Assembly: GCA_963762735.1 (NCBI GenBank)
Contig: CAVXMG010000025.1
Coordinates: 248,001 to 312,000 of the forward strand
DNA from: DASXKD01 sp963762735
Lineage (GTDB): Bacteria > Actinomycetota > Actinomycetes > Streptosporangiales > Streptosporangiaceae
DNA: 64,000 nucleotides
Direction: 5' to 3'
Under the pieces are notes generated by a model, which made no database searches, was not told the DNA's origin, and saw nothing but the letters and a program-made list of their open reading frames with translations. Positions 58,101 to 64,000 of the stretch are shown piece by piece (positions within the stretch are counted from its first letter, which is position 1; the number at the start of each line of letters is the position of its first letter). Position numbers and translations under genes: made by a program.

Positions 58101-58262
58101 GGACGCCGGCGGCATGGTGTGCGGGATCGGCAGGCCGAACACCGTGATCAGGGCTACCGGGGGCCCGATCAGCAGCACGAGCAGCACCGCGATGGCGCCC
58201 AGGCCGGTGAGTACGTCCCATCCGGAACGTGCCCGGCGCGGCTTGCTGTCTTGCCTGGCCAT
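55189..58262 (-). CDS. Membrane-anchored LysM-BTAD transcriptional-regulator-like protein (frameshift in linker)
   Basis: About 1020 aa. ATG 58262 overlaps the upstream pilus gene stop. Three N-terminal hydrophobic segments are WDVLTGLGAIAVLLVLLIGP, VVVWLAWLQLVWCVVAEVSA and LVTAALLLSTAAAVAPALAP. A LysM-like domain follows near 250-310 (KIYVVKPAAGRFHESLWEIA, YREIFELNKNLPQPDGSTLT, RPGWVLRMP). After a Pro/Ala linker the frame slips between about 57120 and 57280. In the second frame come a membrane segment (PLELAAAGLLAAGVLAALE), a basic stretch, a large uncharacterised domain, a winged-helix-like region (EIVVYLATHPAGVYPNVLAR) and a BTAD-type helical repeat (LDGGDSRGAMDAV-like RLNGGDSRGAMDAVRTGLRI). 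Such proteins accompany actinobacterial Tad loci. Its role is unproven. Confidence 0.75.
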
Positions 58263-58741
58263 CAGCACAACGCTCCTTGGTTGATACCGCACTCGGGAGT
58301 GGCGGCCGCCTGCGCGGACTCGTGGAAGCCGGCGAATACGCCGGGAATCAGGGGCCGGGTCGACACGGTGACCAGCACCGTCGCCCGCTGCGAACCCGGC
58401 GGCGCGCTGCAGCGCACCATGCTGGTGCTCGTCACCTTGTCCAGCCCGTTGGACAGCAGTTGCCCATAGCTCTTGACCAGGCTGGCCGCCGCGGTGCAGG
58501 CGCCGGGCCCGATGACCGCCCTGCCGCTGGTACGCAGCGCCTGGAGGTCGATCGTGTCCGCGGCGGCGCGCGCCGCCTGGCCAGCTACGTCCATGGCGCG
58601 CTCCTTCGCGTTCAGCGCCGAGCCGCCGTCGAGGATCAGGGCGAGCAGGAAGATCACCGCGATGGCGAACACCGCGGTGAACACCGAGACAGAGCCCCGC
58701 TCGCCGCGGGCCCGCGCCAGCGCGGCAAGCCGCGTCAGCAT
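58262..58741 (-). CDS. TadE/TadG-like pseudopilin
   Basis: 159 aa. ATG 58741 is chosen because it gives the usual short cytoplasmic head (LTRLAALARARGERGSVSVF) before one membrane segment (TAVFAIAVIFLLALILDGGS). The extracytoplasmic domain has Cys in GPGACTAAA, MVRCSAPPG, PECGINQGALC. Overlaps the preceding gene by 7 bp. Likely a minor pilin of the Tad system. Confidence 0.75.
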   Translation of the reverse strand: MLTRLAALARARGERGSVSVFTAVFAIAVIFLLALILDGGSALNAKERAMDVAGQAARAAADTIDLQALRTSGRAVIGPGACTAAASLVKSYGQLLSNGLDKVTSTSMVRCSAPPGSQRATVLVTVSTRPLIPGVFAGFHESAQAAATPECGINQGALC

Positions 58742-59235
58742 GGGAACACGTCCCGGCACATGAACGGGTCGAGGGGCGCCACCGCCTGGCCGGTGAAGCC
58801 CTTGGCCGCCCCGAAGCCGAGCGCCTTGAACGGGCTCATGTCCACCTGGCAGGTGACGGTGACCGTCACGGCGGCACCGGCCGTGGTGACGACCGGCACC
58901 GCTGGGTAGCCGGCCACCTGGACGGCGACGGTGCCTGGTGCGCACAGGCTGGTGGTGCCCAGGTCCGCCTGCGCGGCCTGCTCGGCCGCCGCGACGGCCT
59001 GGCCGTAGGACCGGGCGATGCTGGCCGCCCGGGCGGCGTCCCTGGCCGCGCCGTCGATGTGGCCCTGTACCTCCACGACCCGCGCGCCGGCCGCGACCAG
59101 CAGCAACAGCAGGACGAGCCCGGGCGCGAGCACCGCCAGCTCGACCGAGATCGACCCGCGCTGGGCCCGCCGGTTGCGGCGCCCCGGCACGCCCCGCCCG
59201 ATGCGGCGCAGTGCGCCTTGCAGGTTCCGGCGCAT
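58735..59235 (-). CDS. TadE-like minor pilin
   Basis: 166 aa from ATG 59235, whose first base shares the preceding gene's stop. An Arg-rich head (RRNLQGALRRIGRGVPGRRN) precedes the TadE signature QRGSISVELAVLAPGLVLLL and a single helix. The outer domain includes DGAARDAARAASIARSYGQA and two Cys pairs (SLCAPG, VTCQVD, FMCRDVFPC). Part of the pilus operon. Confidence 0.82.
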   Translation of the reverse strand: MRRNLQGALRRIGRGVPGRRNRRAQRGSISVELAVLAPGLVLLLLLVAAGARVVEVQGHIDGAARDAARAASIARSYGQAVAAAEQAAQADLGTTSLCAPGTVAVQVAGYPAVPVVTTAGAAVTVTVTCQVDMSPFKALGFGAAKGFTGQAVAPLDPFMCRDVFPC

Positions 59236-59687
59236 CAGCACGCCCCGCCCTGGCCCGCGGGCCGGAAGCACTCGACCGGGCCGCCGGCGGTCGCCGACAC
59301 GGTCAGGTGCAGCCCGAAGAACGGGAACACCGAGACGGCGACCTGGCCGCTCACCGTGACGTACACGTTCCCCGCTGCCGCCGTGGCGGTGGTCGCGTTG
59401 ACCTGTTTGAGCAGCTTGCTGTTCAGCTTCAGGTAGTACTGCCGGGCGGTGCTCTGCGCGTCCGCCTGCCATCTGCCCGGCTTGCTGGCCGCCTCCTGGC
59501 GGGCGACCACCGCCCCGGCCTGCGCCGCCGCCAGCGCGGTCTGCCGTGCGTTGAACCACAGGCCGAACTGGAGGATGAGCATGCAGATCATCATCAGCGC
59601 GGGGGCGAGCACGGCGAGTTCGACCGCGCTTGAGCCGCGGTCGGCTAATGCCGCGCGCCACCAGCGGGCCAGGCGCCGGGAGGTCAA
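59235..59687 (-). CDS. TadE-like minor pilin
   Basis: 150 aa. The start is probably TTG 59687, 11 bp after the flp stop; no ATG or GTG lies at a sensible place. Signature DRGSSAVELAVLAPALMMIC and one helix (MICMLILQFGLWFNARQTAL), then an outer domain ending in GGPVECFRPAGQGGAC. Paralogue of the next gene. Confidence 0.78.
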   Translation of the reverse strand: MTSRRLARWWRAALADRGSSAVELAVLAPALMMICMLILQFGLWFNARQTALAAAQAGAVVARQEAASKPGRWQADAQSTARQYYLKLNSKLLKQVNATTATAAAGNVYVTVSGQVAVSVFPFFGLHLTVSATAGGPVECFRPAGQGGAC

Positions 59688-59698
59688 CTGGTCCCGCC

Positions 59699-59911
59699 CT
59701 ACGGGGTCGTGCCCTTGATCTGCTTGGCGGCGCCCCGGACGAAGTGCTGGATGGCCACCAGCAGCACGACCGCCACCACCAGGATCATCGCGGTGATCAC
59801 GGCGAGTTCGACCGCCGATGCACCGCGGTCCTGCTCCCGCCATGCCGCGCGCAGCGCGGCCAGGTGCACGCCGAGGAAGGCCCGCACGTAGCCTGACACC
59901 GGGTTGTTCAT
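59699..59911 (-). CDS. Flp/TadE-like small pilin
   Basis: 70 aa. ATG 59911. Cytoplasmic head VSGYVRAFLGVHLAALRAAW, processing-site-like DRGASAVELAVITAM with the +5-type Glu, and a single hydrophobic helix (ILVVAVVLLVAIQHFV), ending KQIKGTTP. Size and position directly after tadC fit the major Flp pilin, although VEL rather than VEY resembles TadE. It could be cleaved by a prepilin peptidase encoded elsewhere. Confidence 0.78.
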   Translation of the reverse strand: MNNPVSGYVRAFLGVHLAALRAAWREQDRGASAVELAVITAMILVVAVVLLVAIQHFVRGAAKQIKGTTP

Positions 59912-59960
59912 GCCGTTCTCCCAACTTTCCGTCCGCCACGACCGCTTCGCCCGCCTTGCC

Positions 59961-60863
59961 TCAGACACCCAGCAGCCCCACCACCGGGAACACCAGGAAG
60001 AGCAGGAAGCCGGCGCACAGCATGAGCTGGGCGACCAGCATCGACTGGGACCGCTCCCCCGCCTGTCCCTCCAGGTCGGTGAGCTCCCTGCGGCGCAGGC
60101 TCTCCGCCCGCGCCACCAATGACTCGCGCACCTTGGCCCCGTCCTCGGCGACCAGGCTGAGCGCCGCGGACAGGTCGCGGAGCTCGTCGATGCCGACCTC
60201 CTCGCCCAGCGCACCCAGCGCCTGCCAGGGGGTCTGGCCGGTGATCCGGGCGCTGGCCAGCGCATCCCGGATCCGCCAGAACGCCCAGCCGGTGCCCACG
60301 TCGCTGGCTGTCATCAGCGCCTCGGGCACGCCGCGCCCGCCGGCCAGGTTCATCGCGAACAGGTCGAGGAAGGACCCGATCGCGTGGCGGAAGTCCCGCC
60401 GCCGCTTGGTGGCCTTCTGCTTGATCTCCAGGTCGGGCAGGAAGCTGAAGACCGCGCCGAGCAGCAGCCCGAGCCAGACCTGGATCCATACCGACATGTG
60501 CACCCCGAGCAGCCCGGCCAGCAGCCCGAGCGTCGGGCCGAGGACGAAGCCGAGCACCGCGAGCAGCACCTTGGTGGCCAGGAAGATCTCGAACGGGACC
60601 TCGGCCAGGGACAGGTTCTTCCGCAGCGAGGAGAACTCCCAGCCCTGCTCGGCGCACAGCCGTGCCAGCCACGAGCCGAGACGCCAGCGGGGGTCGGCGG
60701 GCGGCGGCTCGTGGCCGCCGGTCCAGTGGCCGTTCGCGCCGCGCCGCGCCGCGTCGAAGGCGGCCAGGCGGCGGGCCAGCCGCGGCCGCGGCGGATGGAG
60801 CGCGAGGCCGAGCAGGAACAGGCCGAGGCCCGCGAGGCTGCCTACCAGGAACGCCGCGGTCAT
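59961..60863 (-). CDS. tadC: Tad pilus inner-membrane protein TadC
   Basis: 300 aa. ATG 60863 overlaps the tadB stop. Membrane segments: TAAFLVGSLAGLGLFLLGLA near the start, ATKVLLAVLGFVLGPTLGLL and WIQVWLGLLLGAVFSFLPD in the middle, LMLCAGFLLFLVFPVVGLLG at the end. The T2SSF domain contains FRHAIGSFLDLFAMNLAGGR and GVPEALMTA. Platform protein with TadB. Confidence 0.88.
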   Translation of the reverse strand: MTAAFLVGSLAGLGLFLLGLALHPPRPRLARRLAAFDAARRGANGHWTGGHEPPPADPRWRLGSWLARLCAEQGWEFSSLRKNLSLAEVPFEIFLATKVLLAVLGFVLGPTLGLLAGLLGVHMSVWIQVWLGLLLGAVFSFLPDLEIKQKATKRRRDFRHAIGSFLDLFAMNLAGGRGVPEALMTASDVGTGWAFWRIRDALASARITGQTPWQALGALGEEVGIDELRDLSAALSLVAEDGAKVRESLVARAESLRRRELTDLEGQAGERSQSMLVAQLMLCAGFLLFLVFPVVGLLGV

Positions 60864-61774
60864 GAGGCACCGCCCTGCCAGGCCGCGACCGCTTCTGGGA
60901 TCTCCGGCGTGACCGCGGGCCCGCCGCCGGCCAGCAGCCGCTCCGGAACGGGGAACCGGGCCAGCGCCCGCATCCACATCACGCCGGCCGCGTAGAGCGC
61001 CACCACGATGCACAGCACGAGCTGGCCGGTGACGCTGTCGTAGACCTGCACGTAGGCGTGGTTGAACAGGGCCAGCCCCAGGGCCAGGCTCACGGAGATG
61101 CCCACCACGATCTGAGCACCGCGCCGGGTGGACCGCCGCTGCGCGTTCACCTTGCGGCGCACGTCAAGCTCTTCCCGGACCGAACGGGACAGCGCGCCGA
61201 GCAGGTCCCGCAGGCCAGGGCCGCGCAGCCGGGCATTGATCATCAGCGCCGCGATGATCAGGTCGGCGCTGGGATCGGCGAGGTCGTCGGCGAACCTGCG
61301 CAGCGCCTCGGGCATGGGCACCCGGGTGTGCAGCCGCTCCACCAGGGCCGCCAGTGGATCGCGCAGCGAGGGCGCCGCGGCGCGCAGCGAGGCAGGGATG
61401 GCCTGCTCCAGGCCGACCGCGCCGGCGATCGTGTCACGCAGCGACTCGGTCCAGGTGGCGAGCGCCTCCAGCCGGGCCATCGCGGCCCGCTCCCCGGCCA
61501 CGCCGGACAGGCCGCGCCAGCTCAGCACCAGCAGGGCCGCTCCCACGCCAGCCACCAGCCAGCGGGTCGCCACCAGCACCACCAGGCCGGCCAGCACCGC
61601 GGCGGCCGCGCGGGACGGCCCGGTCTCGTGGGCCCAGCGGCGCAGCCGGCCGGTCTCGCCGGACGGCCGGGGCGGGAGCCCGCGCACGGCCGCCACGAAC
61701 AGGAACAGCCCGGTTCCGGCCACCGCGCCGGCGACGATGGCGAGCAGGCCCGGGCCGGCCAGGGCCGGGCTCAC
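60860..61774 (-). CDS. tadB: Tad pilus inner-membrane protein TadB
   Basis: 304 aa. GTG 61774 overlaps the tadA stop (GTGA). N-terminal helices LLAIVAGAVAGTGLFLFVAA and AAAAVLAGLVVLVATRWLVA; T2SSF domain with SLRDTIAGAVGLEQAIPASL and RGPGLRDLLGALSRSVREEL; C-terminal helices GAQIVVGISVSLALGLALF and LVLCIVVALYAAGVMWM. Works with TadC and the ATPase TadA. Confidence 0.87.
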   Translation of the reverse strand: MSPALAGPGLLAIVAGAVAGTGLFLFVAAVRGLPPRPSGETGRLRRWAHETGPSRAAAAVLAGLVVLVATRWLVAGVGAALLVLSWRGLSGVAGERAAMARLEALATWTESLRDTIAGAVGLEQAIPASLRAAAPSLRDPLAALVERLHTRVPMPEALRRFADDLADPSADLIIAALMINARLRGPGLRDLLGALSRSVREELDVRRKVNAQRRSTRRGAQIVVGISVSLALGLALFNHAYVQVYDSVTGQLVLCIVVALYAAGVMWMRALARFPVPERLLAGGGPAVTPEIPEAVAAWQGGAS

Positions 61775-63069
61775 CAGCCTCTCCTGACCGGGTCGTAGCC
61801 ATGCTCGGCCATTTGCGGCAGGCAGGACGGCGGCGCGTGCGGGACGGCGCGGCCGTCCGCGCCGGGCGCGAAGATCTCACTGGACAGCACCCGGGTGTCG
61901 ATGCCGGTGATCTCCCGCACGCTGCTGACGAACCGGCGCAGGGTGCCTCCCCTGGCATAGTCGTTGTGCTTCTCGATGAAGATCACGAAGTCGATGGCCC
62001 CGGCGATGAGCATGTGGGTGGCCTCCAGCGGGAGGCGCTCGGCCGCCTGGATGGCGTAGGTCGCGATGCGGTTGAACACTTCCATCGAGGAGTTGGCGTG
62101 GATGGTCGACAGCGAGCCGTCGTTGCCCTGCGTCATCGCGTTCAGCATCGTGACGATCTCGTCCCCGAGCACCTCGCCGACGATCACCCGGCTCGGGTTC
62201 ATCCGCAGCGAGCGGCGGACCAGTTCGGCCATGGAGATGGCGCCCTGGCCCTCGGAGTTCGGCAGCCGCTCCTCCATCGCCACGACGTTGGGGTGCAGTT
62301 CGGGGAACTGGTCGAGGCCAAGCTCGAGCGCGCGCTCGACGGTGACGAGCCGTTCGATGGACGGTATCTGGTTGGCCAGCGCCCGCAGCAGCGTGGTCTT
62401 CCCTGCGTTGGTCGCCCCGGCGATCATGATGTTCTTCCGCGCGGCGACGGCCGCGGTGAGGAACCCGCCAAGCTCGGGCAGCAGCGTGCCGTTGGCGACC
62501 AGGTCGGCCAGGAAGACCTTGCCCAGCCGGGCGCGGCGGATGGAGATGGCCGGCCGTAGCGTCACGTCCATCACCGCCGACAGCCGGGAGCCGTCAGGCA
62601 GCCGCAGGTCCAGTTGCGGATGTGCGGCGTCGAAGGGGCGGCTGGACAGGCCGGAGTAGGCGGCAAGTGCCTGGATCAGCTCGACCAGTTCCCCGTCGCT
62701 TTCTGCGACGGGCTCGCCGAGCACCTCGCGGCCGTCGGCGTAGCCGAGGAACACCCGGTCGTAGCCGTTGACGTCGATGTTCTCGATCCGGTCGTCCTCC
62801 AGCAGCGGCTGCAGCCGGCCGACGCCGAACAGCGCGGCGTGGATGCCGGTGGCGAGCTCCTCCTCCTGCTTGGCGGTGAGCGGGGCCCGCCCCGCGGTGA
62901 TCTCCGCGCGGGCGTGACCCTCCAGGGCCGCGACGATCAGCGCCCGGGCGAACTGCCGCTCGTCCTCGGCGGACATCGGCGGCAGGCCGGACACCCCGTC
63001 CAGCCGGCGCTGATCGGCCAGCCGGTCCCCCACCTGGCTGCGCAGCCGCTTGACCACGGCATGATCCAC
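61771..63069 (-). CDS. tadA: Tad pilus assembly ATPase TadA (CpaF)
   Basis: Hexameric secretion ATPase, 432 aa from GTG 63069. Longer readings upstream overlap the ParA-like gene and are not conserved. Walker A GATNAGKT (218-225), Walker B-like SRVIVGEVLGDE (Glu299), Asp/His boxes near GLDQFPELHPN and STIHANSS, and N-terminal domain ENIDVNGYDRVFLGYADGRE. The gene is 4 bp from the upstream ParA-like gene. Intact. Confidence 0.94.
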   Translation of the reverse strand: MDHAVVKRLRSQVGDRLADQRRLDGVSGLPPMSAEDERQFARALIVAALEGHARAEITAGRAPLTAKQEEELATGIHAALFGVGRLQPLLEDDRIENIDVNGYDRVFLGYADGREVLGEPVAESDGELVELIQALAAYSGLSSRPFDAAHPQLDLRLPDGSRLSAVMDVTLRPAISIRRARLGKVFLADLVANGTLLPELGGFLTAAVAARKNIMIAGATNAGKTTLLRALANQIPSIERLVTVERALELGLDQFPELHPNVVAMEERLPNSEGQGAISMAELVRRSLRMNPSRVIVGEVLGDEIVTMLNAMTQGNDGSLSTIHANSSMEVFNRIATYAIQAAERLPLEATHMLIAGAIDFVIFIEKHNDYARGGTLRRFVSSVREITGIDTRVLSSEIFAPGADGRAVPHAPPSCLPQMAEHGYDPVRRGW

Positions 63070-63073
63070 GTGG

Positions 63074-63862
63074 TCACCCCCGTCCGGCCGGGGCGGCCAC
63101 GGCCGGGGCAAGCGAGCGGGACAGCCGCCCGGCCAGGTCGCGGGCCGTGCGCAGCAGCAACGACCGGCCGAGGTGGCCGCGTTGCTCGCCGCCGAGCGCC
63201 TCGGCGGCCTTCGGCTCATAGGCGAGCCCGCCGAGTATCCGCGCCGCGCCGCCGGAGCCGAGCGCCTGCCCGGTCTCGGTGAGTGCCGCGTGGAACCGGC
63301 GGTGGTCGGCGACCACCAGCACGCCGACCGGGATGCCCTGCCGGTGCCGCAGCGCCAGCGCACCGCTCACCGCCGTGACCCGTTCGCGCAGCCGTACCAC
63401 GTCCTCCAGCGAGGCCCGGGTGACCAGCACCACCGAGGACGCGTAGGCGAGCAGGTCATAGTGCGGGCCGTCGGCGCCGATCCGGCCGCAGTCGGCGATG
63501 ACGTCGCAGTCAGGCAGCCGGGCCAGGGCCGCTCCGACCGGGCCCCACAGCGGCTCGAGCCCGACGCCCTGCTCCGCCGTGACCACGCCGACCAGCACGT
63601 CGAGGCCGCCCTGCAGTTTCTGCGCGTGCTCGAGGACCTGGTCGGGGGTCAGCCCGCGGCGGGCGGCGACGGCCAGGCTCAGCAGCCCGCGCCCCGGGTC
63701 GAGCTGCCCGCCGCGCGCGGCTGGCAACCGGTAGACCAGGTCTCCGCCGGCCGGGTCGCACTCGGCCAGCAGCACCGGCCGCGGCCAGACCAGGGTCAGC
63801 GCCAGGCACGCGGTGGTGACCCCAGGTGCTCCCTTGTCGGCCGCGATCGCGATCAGCGCCAT
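63074..63862 (-). CDS. CpaE-like ParA/MinD-family protein with altered P-loop
   Basis: 262 aa. Begins MALIAIAADKGAPGVTTACL. The deviant Walker A of ParA/MinD proteins is KGGxGKT/S. Here it is KGAPGVTT: the signature Lys is kept but the nucleotide-binding Lys is Val. Other features are AECDPAGGDLVYR, a CDVIADCGRIG segment in the Walker B region, and SSVVLVTRASLEDVVRLRER. CpaE-type proteins help place Tad pili at cell poles in other bacteria. Whether this version binds ATP is doubtful. Confidence 0.82.
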   Translation of the reverse strand: MALIAIAADKGAPGVTTACLALTLVWPRPVLLAECDPAGGDLVYRLPAARGGQLDPGRGLLSLAVAARRGLTPDQVLEHAQKLQGGLDVLVGVVTAEQGVGLEPLWGPVGAALARLPDCDVIADCGRIGADGPHYDLLAYASSVVLVTRASLEDVVRLRERVTAVSGALALRHRQGIPVGVLVVADHRRFHAALTETGQALGSGGAARILGGLAYEPKAAEALGGEQRGHLGRSLLLRTARDLAGRLSRSLAPAVAAPAGRG

Positions 63863-63865
63863 CGC

Positions 63866-64000
63866 TAGCCCGCTCCGCCGGTCGCCGACCCCGGCAGTAC
63901 CGCGACCGCCACGTTGCTGTTGGCCGCGTTGCAGGTGACGGCGCCGGCGGCGGCCGGGTCGAGGGCCACCCGCACGTCGACGGCGGAGGCGCTCGCGGCC
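63866..64000 (-). CDS. C-terminal end of a CpaB/SAF-domain-like protein (runs off right edge)
   Basis: Only the last 44 codons are present, ending at TAG 63866-63868: DVRVALDPAAAGAVTCNAAN and SNVAVAVLPGSATGGAG. The pattern and its place directly upstream of the ParA-like gene fit the C-terminus of the SAF-domain pilus protein found in actinobacterial Tad loci. The identification rests mostly on context. Confidence 0.5.

Overview
The window is a high-GC (roughly 70% or more) chromosomal segment from an actinobacterium. The evidence is the gene content and order of the ribosomal-protein, RNA-polymerase and secE-nusG regions, the very high G+C at third codon positions, frequent GTG and TTG starts, TTGnnn / TAnnnT promoters with 17-18 bp spacers, hairpin terminators without T-tracts, and the SAF/ParA-like/TadA pilus locus typical of Streptomyces and its relatives. 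A streptosporangial or Treboniaceae-like lineage is a guess that the sequence cannot settle.

Layout, left to right. 1-4.4 kb: a truncated secreted protein, then a minus-strand operon coding for a DrrA/DrrB-type ABC exporter and a LiaS/LiaR-type two-component system (the kinase is broken by many frameshifts), preceded by a cluster of palindromes. 4.6-9.2 kb: nnrDE, acpS, glmM, rpsI, rplM. 9.6-12.5 kb: a plus-strand gene for a long Pro/Gly-rich single-pass membrane protein. 12.4-17.2 kb: truA, rplQ, rpoA, rpsD, rpsK, rpsM, rpmJ, infA. 17.5-31.2 kb: a DUF1707 gene, map, adk, secY and the spc/S10 ribosomal operons. 31.4-35.7 kb: tuf, fusA, rpsG, rpsL. 36.1-44.9 kb: rpoC, rpoB, rplL, rplJ with an L10 leader. 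45.6-48.3 kb: rplA, rplK, nusG, secE, tRNA-Trp. 48.5-50.7 kb (plus strand): a class I aminotransferase and an adenosine deaminase family gene. 50.9-55.1 kb: a hypothetical membrane protein and a b561-like membrane protein with a PhoP/PhoR-type two-component system. 55.2-64.0 kb: a Tad/Flp pilus locus headed by a LysM-BTAD membrane regulator at its 3' end.

The core is the translation/transcription supercluster, nearly all on the minus strand with 1-4 nt overlaps or short gaps. Recognisable promoters lie upstream of rplM, rpsL, rpoB, rplJ, infA and tRNA-Trp-secE, and strong hairpins follow tuf, rpoC and rplL.

Three themes stand out. First, single-base frameshifts occur in genes that should be intact (fusA, nusG, truA, and others), so the sequence probably carries scattered indel errors. 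Second, many ribosomal or transcription proteins carry low-complexity repeat extensions (L4, L10, L17, S3, NusG). Third, a GC-rich palindromic element of about 31 bp occurs five times, always between genes, including inside the spc operon. RpsL has Arg at position 88, a residue linked to streptomycin resistance in other bacteria.
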